In this document: in pieces, positions 7,456 to 14,467 of the stretch
Numbering within the stretch: the stretch's first letter is position 1
Layout of the letters: each line of letters starts with the position of its first letter
Virus record (IMG/VR): IMGVR_UViG_3300030012_000977
Coordinates: 1 to 23,062 of that record
Direction: 5' to 3' (one strand)
DNA from: a virus
DNA: 23,062 bases
Notes under the pieces: generated by a model
Databases searched by the model: none
What the model was told of the DNA's origin: nothing
The model's input: only the letters and a program-made list of their open reading frames with translations
Made by a program: the position numbers and the translations under genes

Positions 7456-10401
7456 ATGGCAAAGTTATCTAATATTAATGATTTATTTGCGGTTGAAAGT
7501 ACTGGTGCTATAAAATTTAATGATCAACCAGGAAATTCAGGCCAGATATTAAAATCAAATGGTAATACCTCGCCAACTTGGGTTGATCAAAGCACTATTG
7601 TGGGTGATTATGTTCCTATAGCTGGTAATGTTACTATAGAGGGTCCTATATCTACAGACACTGGAATAGCTCTTACTGTGGGAGGTGTTTTAACAGGTAC
7701 AACTGCAACTTTTACAGGTATTGTAACAACAGATAAAATATTTGTTGCTAAAGGTCAAAATATAGCACATACGGCGAGTTCTATTAAAGTTTCACAAGAA
7801 AGTACAATTAAAAGTCAAATTAGATGTTATGGTGCAGATGCAAGTACAGCGGGAACTCTTGAACTTGTTCTTAGCGCTTCTGATGGAGCTCCTAGTTATA
7901 CAGCGTTAGCTTTTGATAATACTGCAAATGCAACTTTTGCAGGTAAAATAGTTGGTCAAGATGATGACTCAGTACAATTAGAATTAAAAAGAACATCTTC
8001 AGGAACTGATGGTAATACAACAATAAAATTTGTGCAACCTTTAGGTGATGGATATTTTGGAGTTAATTTAAATGGTGATTTATCTTTTGGTACAGCAGCA
8101 AATTTAATTACAAATAATAAATTCAAAGTAACAAGGTCAGGAAACGCAACTTTTGCAGGTATTATAGGTGTAAATGGTTCTACAACTGCTAATGTTCCTA
8201 TAACAGCAACAACAAGTTCTGGTTATGAAGATGTTGCGTATTTTAAATCAGCAGGAACTAATATTAATTCAAGAATAAGTTTGTTCCCCACAGGAACAGG
8301 TAATGGTGCTATAAATTCCGCATCCAATAGTTTACTTTTACAAACTTCTGGTACAACTGCTTTAACATTAGATTCATCACAAAACGCAACTTTTGGAGGT
8401 ACTTTAACACTCTCAAATAGTGGTGTTCCAACTTTAAAACTAAATTGTACAGACACATCTTTAGCTGTTCAAACTTTAGGTTCTATTGAATTTAATCAAA
8501 ATGACCCAAGCAGTCCTGGAGCAGGTGTAGTTGCTAGAATTAATTCGGTCAATGAAAGCACTTTTACAGGTGAAGGAGCGTTAACATTCCAAACAGGCAG
8601 TTCTTCAACAATAACTGAAAGAATGCGTATAAAATCTGATGGTGTAATTACTTTTTCTAAAACCGCTAATACTACAACCCCTGTTGCAAGTATAAATCAT
8701 GCAAGTAATGATTTTGTATATTTTAGCGGTGGTGCAGGGGGTGGTTCTTTTGGAGATGATTCACATTCTACTCGTATGATAGCTTTTGATAGTGATTATT
8801 TGAGGTTTGATACTGCTGGTTCAGAAAAAATGCGTATTGATAGTTCAGGACGGGTTGGTATTGGAGGACCTCCGACATCTACAGTAAGATTAAGCACAAG
8901 AGGTTTAACTAATACAAATGCTGACTTTTCTTTTGAAGCTGCTAATAGTAGTGGAAATAGTTTGTTTCTAGTAAGGAGCGATGGAAATGTAGGAATCGGG
9001 ACGACTTCGCCTGATGAAATGCTTACTGTCAAAGGTGGTAATATTAGATTAGAATCAACAAGTGCTGGTAATAATGGAATTTTGAGGATTTATGATTCTA
9101 ACACAACTGAAAGTGGACAAATTTATGGTTCTGCAGGTGATTTAAAAATTTATAGCCCTGCTGATGTTTTATTTAATCAAGCCGGGAAAGTAGGTATCGG
9201 AATAATTGCACCTGGAGCGATTTTAGATATTGCTAGAAACGCAACAAAAACAAATACAGGTACTTCAGAGATTATGTATATAGGAACTTCTAATGAAGCA
9301 AGTAATTATGCTACATTACAAGTGTATACTGTAGGTGCAGCTGCTGCCGCGGATAGACAATGGAACTTCCAAACAATAGAACAAGGTGTTGCAAACGCAG
9401 GAAATATTTCTTTTCAACCTTCTGGAGGAAAAGTAGGAATAGGAATAACTTCGCCTTATACAAAATTACAAGTTGCGGGAGATATTAGTTTAAATATAAG
9501 ATCCTCTGCTTCGGAAAATTACATAGGAAGATTAGGTGGGGCAACAACATGGACGTATGGAAATAGAATTGGATTTGGGTTTGATGCAGCTGGAGATGGT
9601 TATATGGGCTTTTATATATTAGATTCTGGAGTAGGAGATGCAACACCTTTATTTTTAGCTGGTAACAACGGAGGACGAGTAGGAATCGGAGAAACAGCAC
9701 CTGCCGCTAAACTAGATGTTAAAGTTGCTTCAAATGAACATTTTTTAGTTAGTGATTCTTTATCTACTGTAGCATTAAAAGCTACTAATGATGCCGCCGC
9801 TGCTTACGTTCCAATGTCAATTAATGGTTCAACTTTAGCTATAAATGCTGATTCTGGTGGGACTTTTCTAGTGGGTAGCACATCATTAGGTTTATCAAAT
9901 AATGGATTTCACCTTTATAACCCAAATACATCTACTACTTATGCTGAATTTGTTAGGACATCAACTACAGACGCTTCAGCAAATATTTATATATCAAGAG
10001 CTAATGATGCAAATGCTTTATTATTTTACAGAAACGATGTTTCTGCAACAGTAGGAAGTGTATCTGTAACAACATCTGCAACATCTTACAACACTTCATC
10101 TGACTACAGATTAAAAGAAAATGTAGTAGAAATGACTGGAGCTTTAGATAGAGTAAGTCAATTAAAACCTAGTAGATTTAATTTTATAGCAGATGCAGAT
10201 AAAACAGTAGATGGGTTCTTAGCACACGAAGTACAAGAAATAGTGCCTGAAGCTATTACAGGAGAAAAAGATGCAGTAGATAAAGATGGAAATCCTGAAT
10301 ATCAAGGAATAGACCAATCAAAATTAGTACCATTATTAGTAGGTGCAATACAAGAACTAAAAGCAGAAATAGAAACTTTAAAAACACAAATAAATAAATA
10401 A
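7456..10401 (+). CDS. Tail fibre with peptidase S74 intramolecular chaperone
   Basis: The protein has 981 residues. Its ATG directly follows the TAG of the previous gene. The N-terminus MAKLSNINDLFAVESTG matches the shared leader peptide of the two upstream fibres. A G-x-x-G-Q-I-L-K-S-x-G...W module near residue 30 is also seen (as GQVLTSGG) in the first gene. The body contains ERMRIKS, EKMRIDSSGRVGIG and four further G-x-V-G-I-G-x-x-x-P repeats, typical of phage fibre shafts. The C-terminal ~100 residues are a peptidase S74 chaperone with SSDYRLKENV (candidate dyad S882/K887), VDGFLAHEVQEIVP and a terminal helix AIQELKAEIETLKTQINK. Its role is probably host recognition. Confidence 0.9.
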   Translation: MAKLSNINDLFAVESTGAIKFNDQPGNSGQILKSNGNTSPTWVDQSTIVGDYVPIAGNVTIEGPISTDTGIALTVGGVLTGTTATFTGIVTTDKIFVAKGQNIAHTASSIKVSQESTIKSQIRCYGADASTAGTLELVLSASDGAPSYTALAFDNTANATFAGKIVGQDDDSVQLELKRTSSGTDGNTTIKFVQPLGDGYFGVNLNGDLSFGTAANLITNNKFKVTRSGNATFAGIIGVNGSTTANVPITATTSSGYEDVAYFKSAGTNINSRISLFPTGTGNGAINSASNSLLLQTSGTTALTLDSSQNATFGGTLTLSNSGVPTLKLNCTDTSLAVQTLGSIEFNQNDPSSPGAGVVARINSVNESTFTGEGALTFQTGSSSTITERMRIKSDGVITFSKTANTTTPVASINHASNDFVYFSGGAGGGSFGDDSHSTRMIAFDSDYLRFDTAGSEKMRIDSSGRVGIGGPPTSTVRLSTRGLTNTNADFSFEAANSSGNSLFLVRSDGNVGIGTTSPDEMLTVKGGNIRLESTSAGNNGILRIYDSNTTESGQIYGSAGDLKIYSPADVLFNQAGKVGIGIIAPGAILDIARNATKTNTGTSEIMYIGTSNEASNYATLQVYTVGAAAAADRQWNFQTIEQGVANAGNISFQPSGGKVGIGITSPYTKLQVAGDISLNIRSSASENYIGRLGGATTWTYGNRIGFGFDAAGDGYMGFYILDSGVGDATPLFLAGNNGGRVGIGETAPAAKLDVKVASNEHFLVSDSLSTVALKATNDAAAAYVPMSINGSTLAINADSGGTFLVGSTSLGLSNNGFHLYNPNTSTTYAEFVRTSTTDASANIYISRANDANALLFYRNDVSATVGSVSVTTSATSYNTSSDYRLKENVVEMTGALDRVSQLKPSRFNFIADADKTVDGFLAHEVQEIVPEAITGEKDAVDKDGNPEYQGIDQSKLVPLLVGAIQELKAEIETLKTQINK
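8617..8637 (+). repeat. 21-base repeat shared between fibre genes, copy 2
   Basis: This is identical to 3252-3272 and encodes the ERMRIKS motif in the fourth fibre gene. Such microhomologies between paralogous fibres could seed recombination. Confidence 0.75.
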
Positions 10402-10403
10402 TT

Positions 10404-10763
10404 ATGGCAATAACTTATAAATGGACAATTAACCAAATGAATGCACATATCCAGGCCGAAGGTAAGGATAACGTGATATATACAGTGCATTGGACTTACT
10501 CAGGTTCAGAAGAATCTGAAGGAAAAACTTATTATGCATCACAAATAGGTGCTCAGGGCTTTACTTATACAGCTGGAGAACCTTTTGTTCCTTATGCAGA
10601 CACTGAAGCTTTTGAAAATATAGTAATAGGATGGCTTGAAGACGTTTTAGATGTAGCTTCAATGGCTAAGTCTATAGAAGATAGTATTAAATTACAAATT
10701 ACACCTGTAAACGAAGATTTATACTTTACATGGCAAAACCCAACACCTCCACCAGCAGAATAG
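10404..10763 (+). CDS. Small conserved phage protein following the fibre array
   Basis: The protein has 119 residues and starts at ATG 10404, two bases after the last fibre stop, in an AATAATT leader. It begins MAITYKWTINQM and continues VIYTVHWTYSG, GAQGFTYTAGEPFVPYADT and FENIVIGWLEDVL, ending in a Pro-rich tail (NPTPPPAE). From memory this resembles a short family common beside tail fibre genes in marine phages (DUF7936-like), but I could not check it. There is no signal peptide or membrane segment. Its position makes it part of the fibre operon, perhaps a small tail component or fibre-associated factor. The function is unknown. Confidence 0.75.
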   Translation: MAITYKWTINQMNAHIQAEGKDNVIYTVHWTYSGSEESEGKTYYASQIGAQGFTYTAGEPFVPYADTEAFENIVIGWLEDVLDVASMAKSIEDSIKLQITPVNEDLYFTWQNPTPPPAE

Positions 10764-10866
10764 TGTAAGTTTTTAAAAAAACAAGTGATACTATAATTAA
10801 ACCTATATTGCTTAGCGAGGTAATATAAACCAAAAAATAATGTTTAACCCTTAAAACCAAAAAACG
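10764..10866 (+). promoter_or_regulatory. Non-coding gap between fibre and chaperonin units, possible promoter region
   Basis: At 103 bases this is the longest non-coding gap in the window. It holds a TATAAT hexamer at 10792-10797 without a convincing -35 partner, a hairpin at 10803-10826, and a short TTTAA-CCC-TTAAA inverted repeat at 10842-10854. I found no Bacteroidota-type TAnnTTTG -7 box with a properly spaced TTG. Transcription start here is plausible but unproven. Confidence 0.3.
10803..10826 (+). other. Intergenic hairpin with 10-bp stem and AGCG loop
   Basis: The arms TATATTGCTT and AGGTAATATA pair over ten positions (two G-U wobbles as RNA) around an AGCG tetraloop. No U-tract follows, so it is not a classical intrinsic terminator. 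It could be an RNA-processing or regulatory structure ahead of the chaperonin genes, or chance in AT-rich DNA. Confidence 0.4.
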
Positions 10867-11166
10867 ATGACTTATTTTTATTCGTTGTCCACAAGTATGG
10901 GACAACCTCAACAACCGCAGATTACCGAAGAAACTATTAATATCTGGAAACATTTATCCGAGAAAAAACATTGGAGAATAGTACAGTTACCTAATGGTTA
11001 TTTTCAAACCGAACACCGTGACCCACAAGAAGAAGACAAGTGGTACGATGTAACAAGACGTGAAACTATAAAAGCTGCAGAAGCTGCTATTGATGGTAGT
11101 GTAGAACACTATCAAAAGAAAGTGGATTTTTTAAAAGGTCCTAAAGTAGTTAAAACGTTTAAATAA
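10867..11166 (+). CDS. Hypothetical protein upstream of the chaperonin genes
   Basis: The protein has 99 residues. The first ATG (10867) follows an A-rich leader. A second in-frame ATG at 10897 (MGQPQQPQITEE) would remove ten residues of weakly conserved look and is a real alternative start. The body is charged and soluble: WKHLSEKKHWRIVQLPNGYF, then DKWYDVTRRETIKAAEAAID and VEHYQKKVDF. There are no membrane segments, Cys pairs or catalytic motif. The central W-x-x-V-T-R-R-E-T-x-x-A-A-E-A-A-I-D stretch looks like a helix after a small beta sheet. I do not recognise the family. It sits 27 bases before the GroEL-like gene and is probably co-transcribed with it. Confidence 0.65.
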   Translation: MTYFYSLSTSMGQPQQPQITEETINIWKHLSEKKHWRIVQLPNGYFQTEHRDPQEEDKWYDVTRRETIKAAEAAIDGSVEHYQKKVDFLKGPKVVKTFK

Positions 11167-11193
11167 TATCAATAAATCAAATCAAATTAAATT

Positions 11194-12756
11194 ATGTCAA
11201 ATGCAATTGTTAAGAATTTAAGCTTCGGCTTAAATGCTAAAGATAATGTATTTGCTGGTATTACAAAACTTACACAAGCCGTTAGCTCCACATTAGGGGC
11301 TAGTGGTAAGTGTGTTATGTTAGAAGATGGTGCCGGCCAACCTATTATCACAAAAGATGGTGTAACTGTAGCAGAAGCTATTACACTATTAGACCCAGTA
11401 GAAAACATGGGTGCAACACTTTTAAAGCAAGCTGCTAAAAAAACTGTAACAGAAGCTGGTGATGGAACTACTACAGCAACAGTACTTGCTCATGCTATTT
11501 TAGAAGAAGCTTATGATTTAAACTCTGAATCAACAAGAGATATAAAAGAAGGTATAGAAATAGCAACAGAAAAAGTTGTAAAATATTTAGAAAATATATC
11601 AATACCTGTAACGGGTGATATGATAGATCAAGTAGCTACAATATCTACAAATAATGATCCTAAGCTAGGGAAAATAATAGCTGATGCTTTTAGAGCTGTA
11701 GATCAAACTGGTGTTGTAATGTTAGAAGTTTCTGATTTACCAGAAACAAAATTTGAAATTATTGATGGAGTTCAATATAATAGAGGTTTAAAAAATATTC
11801 ATTTTGTAACTAATCAAGATACAAAAACTGCTGAACTTGATAAACCTTTAGTATTAATAGTAGAATCACAAGTAGAAAACGTTAGGAAAATACAAAATGT
11901 TTTAGAATATGCTATTAAAAACAAAAGAGCTTTATTAATTATTGCTGATGTAGATACTCAAGTAATGTCTGCTCTTGCAATGAACAAAATAAAAGGTAAT
12001 ATTAAAGTTAATGTTATCGATGCTCCTATTTATGGAGTAAATAAAAAAGAGACACTCGAAGATTTAGCTCTTTTAACAGGTGCTACTGTTATAAACGAGG
12101 ATTTAGGTGACGATATTGATTTAATTCAACCTGAGCAACTAGGCGAGTGTATAAAAAGTATTAGTAGTGAACATGAGACAATTTTACATACTCATGAAGC
12201 AAACGAAGAAGTTAATAGTTTAATTAAAGAAATTAAAGCAAAACTTAAAACAGCTAAACACGGTACAATAGTAGTTAATAATGAAAAAAGATTAGCTAGA
12301 TTATCAGGTAAAGTTGCTGTTGTAAAAGTTGGGGCTAATTCAGAGGTTGAATTAAAAGAAAAAAGAGATAGAATTGAAGATGCTATTTGTGCTACTAAAG
12401 CTGCAATTAAAGAAGGTATAGTACCAGGTGGTGGTATAGCTTTATTAAACGCTGCTCAAAATATTAAACTTGATAATAAATATGAAAATATTTTATTAGA
12501 AGCTGTTAAATCACCTTTTAACACTATTTTACGTAATGCTGGTATTGAAAATTATGATATGCAAGGATTACACGAAACAGGTGAGGGTGTTAACGTTGTT
12601 ACAGGAAATATGGTAAATATGATTGAGTCAGGGATTATTGATCCTTTACTTGTCACAAAAAGTGCATTAAAAAATGCAGCTTCTGTAGCTACTACTATTT
12701 TATCAACCGATTGTGTAATCAATAATTTAAGAGTTAATGAAGGCAATAGGGAATAA
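11194..12756 (+). CDS. groL: Phage GroEL-like chaperonin (group I, 60 kDa)
   Basis: The protein has 520 residues, against 548 in E. coli GroEL. By my hand alignment the ATPase residues are kept: ITKDG (D55, equivalent to D52), GDGTTTATV (D90, equivalent to D87), EDAICATKAA (D396, equivalent to D398) and VPGGGIALL at 410-418. The equatorial, intermediate and apical order is intact. The apical groove is altered: positions matching Y199, Y203 and L234 are L, H and Q, while F204 and L237 are kept, and the V263/V264 equivalents are A and M. The C-terminus stops soon after STDCVINNL, so the GGM tail is missing. The leader is AAATT-ATG without Shine-Dalgarno. It overlaps the GroES-like gene by 20 bases. 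It probably folds phage structural proteins in the cytoplasm, possibly the large fibres; the substrate is inferred. Confidence 0.92.
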   Translation: MSNAIVKNLSFGLNAKDNVFAGITKLTQAVSSTLGASGKCVMLEDGAGQPIITKDGVTVAEAITLLDPVENMGATLLKQAAKKTVTEAGDGTTTATVLAHAILEEAYDLNSESTRDIKEGIEIATEKVVKYLENISIPVTGDMIDQVATISTNNDPKLGKIIADAFRAVDQTGVVMLEVSDLPETKFEIIDGVQYNRGLKNIHFVTNQDTKTAELDKPLVLIVESQVENVRKIQNVLEYAIKNKRALLIIADVDTQVMSALAMNKIKGNIKVNVIDAPIYGVNKKETLEDLALLTGATVINEDLGDDIDLIQPEQLGECIKSISSEHETILHTHEANEEVNSLIKEIKAKLKTAKHGTIVVNNEKRLARLSGKVAVVKVGANSEVELKEKRDRIEDAICATKAAIKEGIVPGGGIALLNAAQNIKLDNKYENILLEAVKSPFNTILRNAGIENYDMQGLHETGEGVNVVTGNMVNMIESGIIDPLLVTKSALKNAASVATTILSTDCVINNLRVNEGNRE

Positions 12757-12997
12757 TTTAATAGTAGATATGACTAAAATAGGAGTATCTGAAACAAAAG
12801 GTGGGTTATTTTTAGGTGAAAAACAACGTGAAGATATTAGGTATGCAGAAGGTACCGTTTTATCTGCTGGTAGTAATGTTGTTGGTATAAAAGAAAAAGA
12901 TGTTATCTATTTTGATAAAAATAATACCCACCAAATAGAAATTAAAAAAGATATTTATCAAGTTGTGAACATGGCACATGTGGTAGTTGTGTTATGA
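12737..12997 (+). CDS. groS: Phage GroES-like co-chaperonin
   Basis: The protein has 86 residues, against 97 in E. coli GroES. The first strand is IGNNLIVDM. It is followed by a mobile loop, VSETKGGLFLGEKQ, whose G-G-L-F-L matches the G-G-I-V-L / G-G-I-M-L GroEL-binding tripeptide of GroES/Hsp10. Next come AEGTVLSAG (GEVLAVG equivalent), a short KEKDVIYFDKN turn (VGDIVIFN equivalent), and a last strand ending HVVVVL. The roof beta-hairpin region is shortened to a few residues. The start codon lies inside the GroEL-like gene (20-base overlap, different frame), so the two are translationally linked. It should cap the phage GroEL ring or redirect the host ring, as T4 gp31 does. Function is inferred from the family. 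Confidence 0.85.
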   Translation: MKAIGNNLIVDMTKIGVSETKGGLFLGEKQREDIRYAEGTVLSAGSNVVGIKEKDVIYFDKNNTHQIEIKKDIYQVVNMAHVVVVL

Positions 12998-13437
12998 GAT
13001 TAGATGCGTCTGATATTAAAAATCTTAATCTTTTAAAACATTACAGGATCATTAGAAAATGGGCTTGTAAAAATAACAATTTAAATGACGCTGATTTAGA
13101 ATTACTTATTTATTTCGATTGTATGGATCTTTTTACTAAAGAAGATTTTAAAATCGGTACTTATTCTTATAGTTGGGACAATAGACGCTGGAACAGGTTG
13201 TTAAAAGAAGGTTGGATAATCGTATGGCGAAAGCATAATCGTACAACCCAAAAATATAACATATATAAAGTTTCTTTCAAGTGTAAACAACTAATAAGTA
13301 GAATGTACCGAATTATGTTAGGTAAAGAAGATATACCGACTTCAATAGCTAGAAATAAAATAATGAAAGGTAAAAGCTACATGGATAGAGTAATGATTAC
13401 ATCCATTAATAACGTTAATAAAGATAAAAACAGATAA
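12994..13437 (+). CDS. Putative winged-helix protein coupled to groES
   Basis: The protein has 147 residues. It starts in the ATGA overlap with the GroES-like stop. Residues 1-50 are helical with a polar RIIRKWACKNNNLNDADLEL segment. Residues ~50-100 read FTKEDF...SYSWDNRRWNRLLKEGWI, then IVWRKHNRTTQKYNIYKVS, which suits a recognition helix followed by a beta wing (MarR-like layout). The C-terminal third is basic (KQLISRMYRIML, KIMKGKSYMDRVM). I recall similar proteins of this size in marine flavophages, without a known role. DNA or RNA binding and a regulatory role are inferred. There is no membrane segment or enzyme motif. Confidence 0.7.
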   Translation: MRLDASDIKNLNLLKHYRIIRKWACKNNNLNDADLELLIYFDCMDLFTKEDFKIGTYSYSWDNRRWNRLLKEGWIIVWRKHNRTTQKYNIYKVSFKCKQLISRMYRIMLGKEDIPTSIARNKIMKGKSYMDRVMITSINNVNKDKNR

Positions 13438-13439
13438 TC

Positions 13440-13547
13440 ATGGCAAAAAAAGAAAAAGAAGTTAAAAAAGAAGTTGCAAAAAAAGACTCTTCTTATAACA
13501 AAATTATTCAAAAGAAAATAGCTAAATTACAAGCTAAGCTTAAGTAA
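13440..13547 (+). CDS. Very small Lys-rich protein
   Basis: This is a 35-residue frame: MAKKEKEVKKEVAKKDSSYN, then a helix KIIQKKIAKLQAKLK. It starts two bases after the previous stop, and its TAA overlaps the next ATG by one base (TAATG), which supports real translation. It is almost entirely charged (Lys/Glu N-terminal half, amphipathic C-terminal half). It could be nucleic-acid binding or a capsid-internal peptide. No family recognised. Confidence 0.55.
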   Translation: MAKKEKEVKKEVAKKDSSYNKIIQKKIAKLQAKLK

Positions 13548-13798
13548 TGAAAGATATTAATAAACAAATAGAAGAATCTTTTGAAATAAAAAATAACTTT
13601 ATTCCACCAAAAGATCAAGAATCTATGAGTATGAAATTTGACACCAACAGTATAGATAGATCTGGAAAACCTATAATGGATCCTATGAGTTTAAACAACT
13701 CTAAAGATTTATTTGAACCTATTGTATCTAACCCTGCAGTTAAAACGGCTGGTGAATTTCCACCCTTAGGAACTCCAGATGATACTTTAATAACATAA
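13547..13798 (+). CDS. Hypothetical small protein
   Basis: The protein has 83 residues. Its ATG overlaps the preceding TAA by one base. The sequence is hydrophilic and probably extended: IEESFEIKNNFIPPKDQE, KFDTNSIDRSGKPIMDPMS, then PAVKTAGEFPPLGTPDD. It is rich in Pro, Asp and Ser with few hydrophobics, has no Cys and no membrane segment. It belongs to a run of tiny genes before the endolysin candidate. The low-complexity, flexible composition would suit a minor virion protein or a linker. No family recognised. An antisense frame covering the same bases has hydrophobic character only because of the Lys/Glu/Asn-rich sense strand. Confidence 0.6.
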   Translation: MKDINKQIEESFEIKNNFIPPKDQESMSMKFDTNSIDRSGKPIMDPMSLNNSKDLFEPIVSNPAVKTAGEFPPLGTPDDTLIT

Positions 13799-13803
13799 AT
13801 ATT

Positions 13804-13974
13804 ATGACTAAAAATCCAAAACAACAAGGCGCTAACGCAATATGGGATGGTCCTTTATCAGAAGAAGGTAGAGCAACTAAACCAGGGAACTCAAGATATG
13901 GAAAAGATTGTATGCAAGTGTTAAAAGCTGACACTCCATATAAAGCTGGTCCCATAAGTTCATTAGCAAAGTAA
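13804..13974 (+). CDS. Very small Gly/Lys-containing protein
   Basis: The protein has 56 residues (ATG 13804, TAA 13972-13974), with leader AATATT-ATG, five bases after the previous stop. It starts MTKNPKQQGANAIWDGPLSE and ends TPYKAGPISSLAK. It is polar and Gly/Pro-rich and contains one Cys (GKDCMQV). In style it resembles the 91-residue protein at 15230 (NNPLGPAKK, AKK/GK/GP motifs), so the two may belong to one class of small phage proteins. The function is unknown. Confidence 0.55.
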   Translation: MTKNPKQQGANAIWDGPLSEEGRATKPGNSRYGKDCMQVLKADTPYKAGPISSLAK

Positions 13975-13986
13975 AAACTCACTAAA

Positions 13987-14451
13987 ATGAGTGATAGAAT
14001 AAGTGAACACATCTCGCTTAAAGAAGGTATTAAATCTCACACAGCTACTCGGTTAGGTATTAATAATATTCCCAGAGAAATAGATTTAATTAACATGAAA
14101 ACTATTGCAGAAAAAGTTTTTGAACCACTAAGGAAATGGGTGGGTGGTCCAATAGCTATTAATAGTTTCTATCGCTCACCCGAATTAAATTCTGCCATTG
14201 GCGGAAGTACGACCTCTCAACATTGTATTGGTTGTGCACTTGACCTAGACGATAACTATGGTTATAAGACTAATGCAGAGATGTATGAGTATATAAAAAA
14301 TAATTTAGATTTTGATCAAATGATTTGGGAATTCGGTGATGAAACAAATCCCGCTTGGGTTCACGTAAGTTATGTATCAGAAGATGTTAATAGAAGAAGA
14401 TGTTTACAAGCTTATAAAGAAAATGGTAAAACAAAATACAAAGTAATATAA
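13987..14451 (+). CDS. M15-type D-Ala-D-Ala peptidase, probable endolysin
   Basis: The protein has 154 residues. It carries the peptidase M15 zinc signature: SFYRSPELNSAIGG, then SQHCIGCALDLD (H79 and D86, the S-x-H-x-x-G-x-A-x-D motif), QMIWEFGD (E115, likely catalytic) and WVHVSY (H126). This is a single-domain enzyme without signal peptide, membrane segment or wall-binding repeats, so it should need the holin to reach peptidoglycan. The start ATG has an A-rich leader (CTAAA). It is separated from the holin-like gene by ~2.4 kb of small genes. The family cleaves peptide stems of peptidoglycan, and host lysis is the likely use. A virion-associated role is possible. Confidence 0.88.
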   Translation: MSDRISEHISLKEGIKSHTATRLGINNIPREIDLINMKTIAEKVFEPLRKWVGGPIAINSFYRSPELNSAIGGSTTSQHCIGCALDLDDNYGYKTNAEMYEYIKNNLDFDQMIWEFGDETNPAWVHVSYVSEDVNRRRCLQAYKENGKTKYKVI

Positions 14452-14454
14452 AAT

Positions 14455-14467
14455 AAAAAAAAAAAAA
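14455..14467 (+). other. A13 homopolymer running into a start codon
   Basis: Thirteen consecutive A residues end at the A of the ATG at 14467, leaving a 15-base gap after the M15 stop that is almost pure A. Such a tract can act as an A-rich translation enhancer in hosts that lack Shine-Dalgarno pairing, and is also a slippage-prone site. Confidence 0.7.

Noticed and set aside
8223-9700. Several minus-strand frames within the fibre genes
   Set aside because: They are compositional shadows of repetitive Gly/Thr/Ser coding DNA. They have no leader and no recognisable protein.
1-10401. Diversity-generating retroelement acting on the fibres
   Set aside because: No reverse transcriptase gene or template/variable repeat pair with A-specific changes is visible in the window.
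13740-14012. 90-residue minus-strand frame near the small genes
   Set aside because: It covers three + strand genes with coupled starts. Its hydrophobic character is a shadow.
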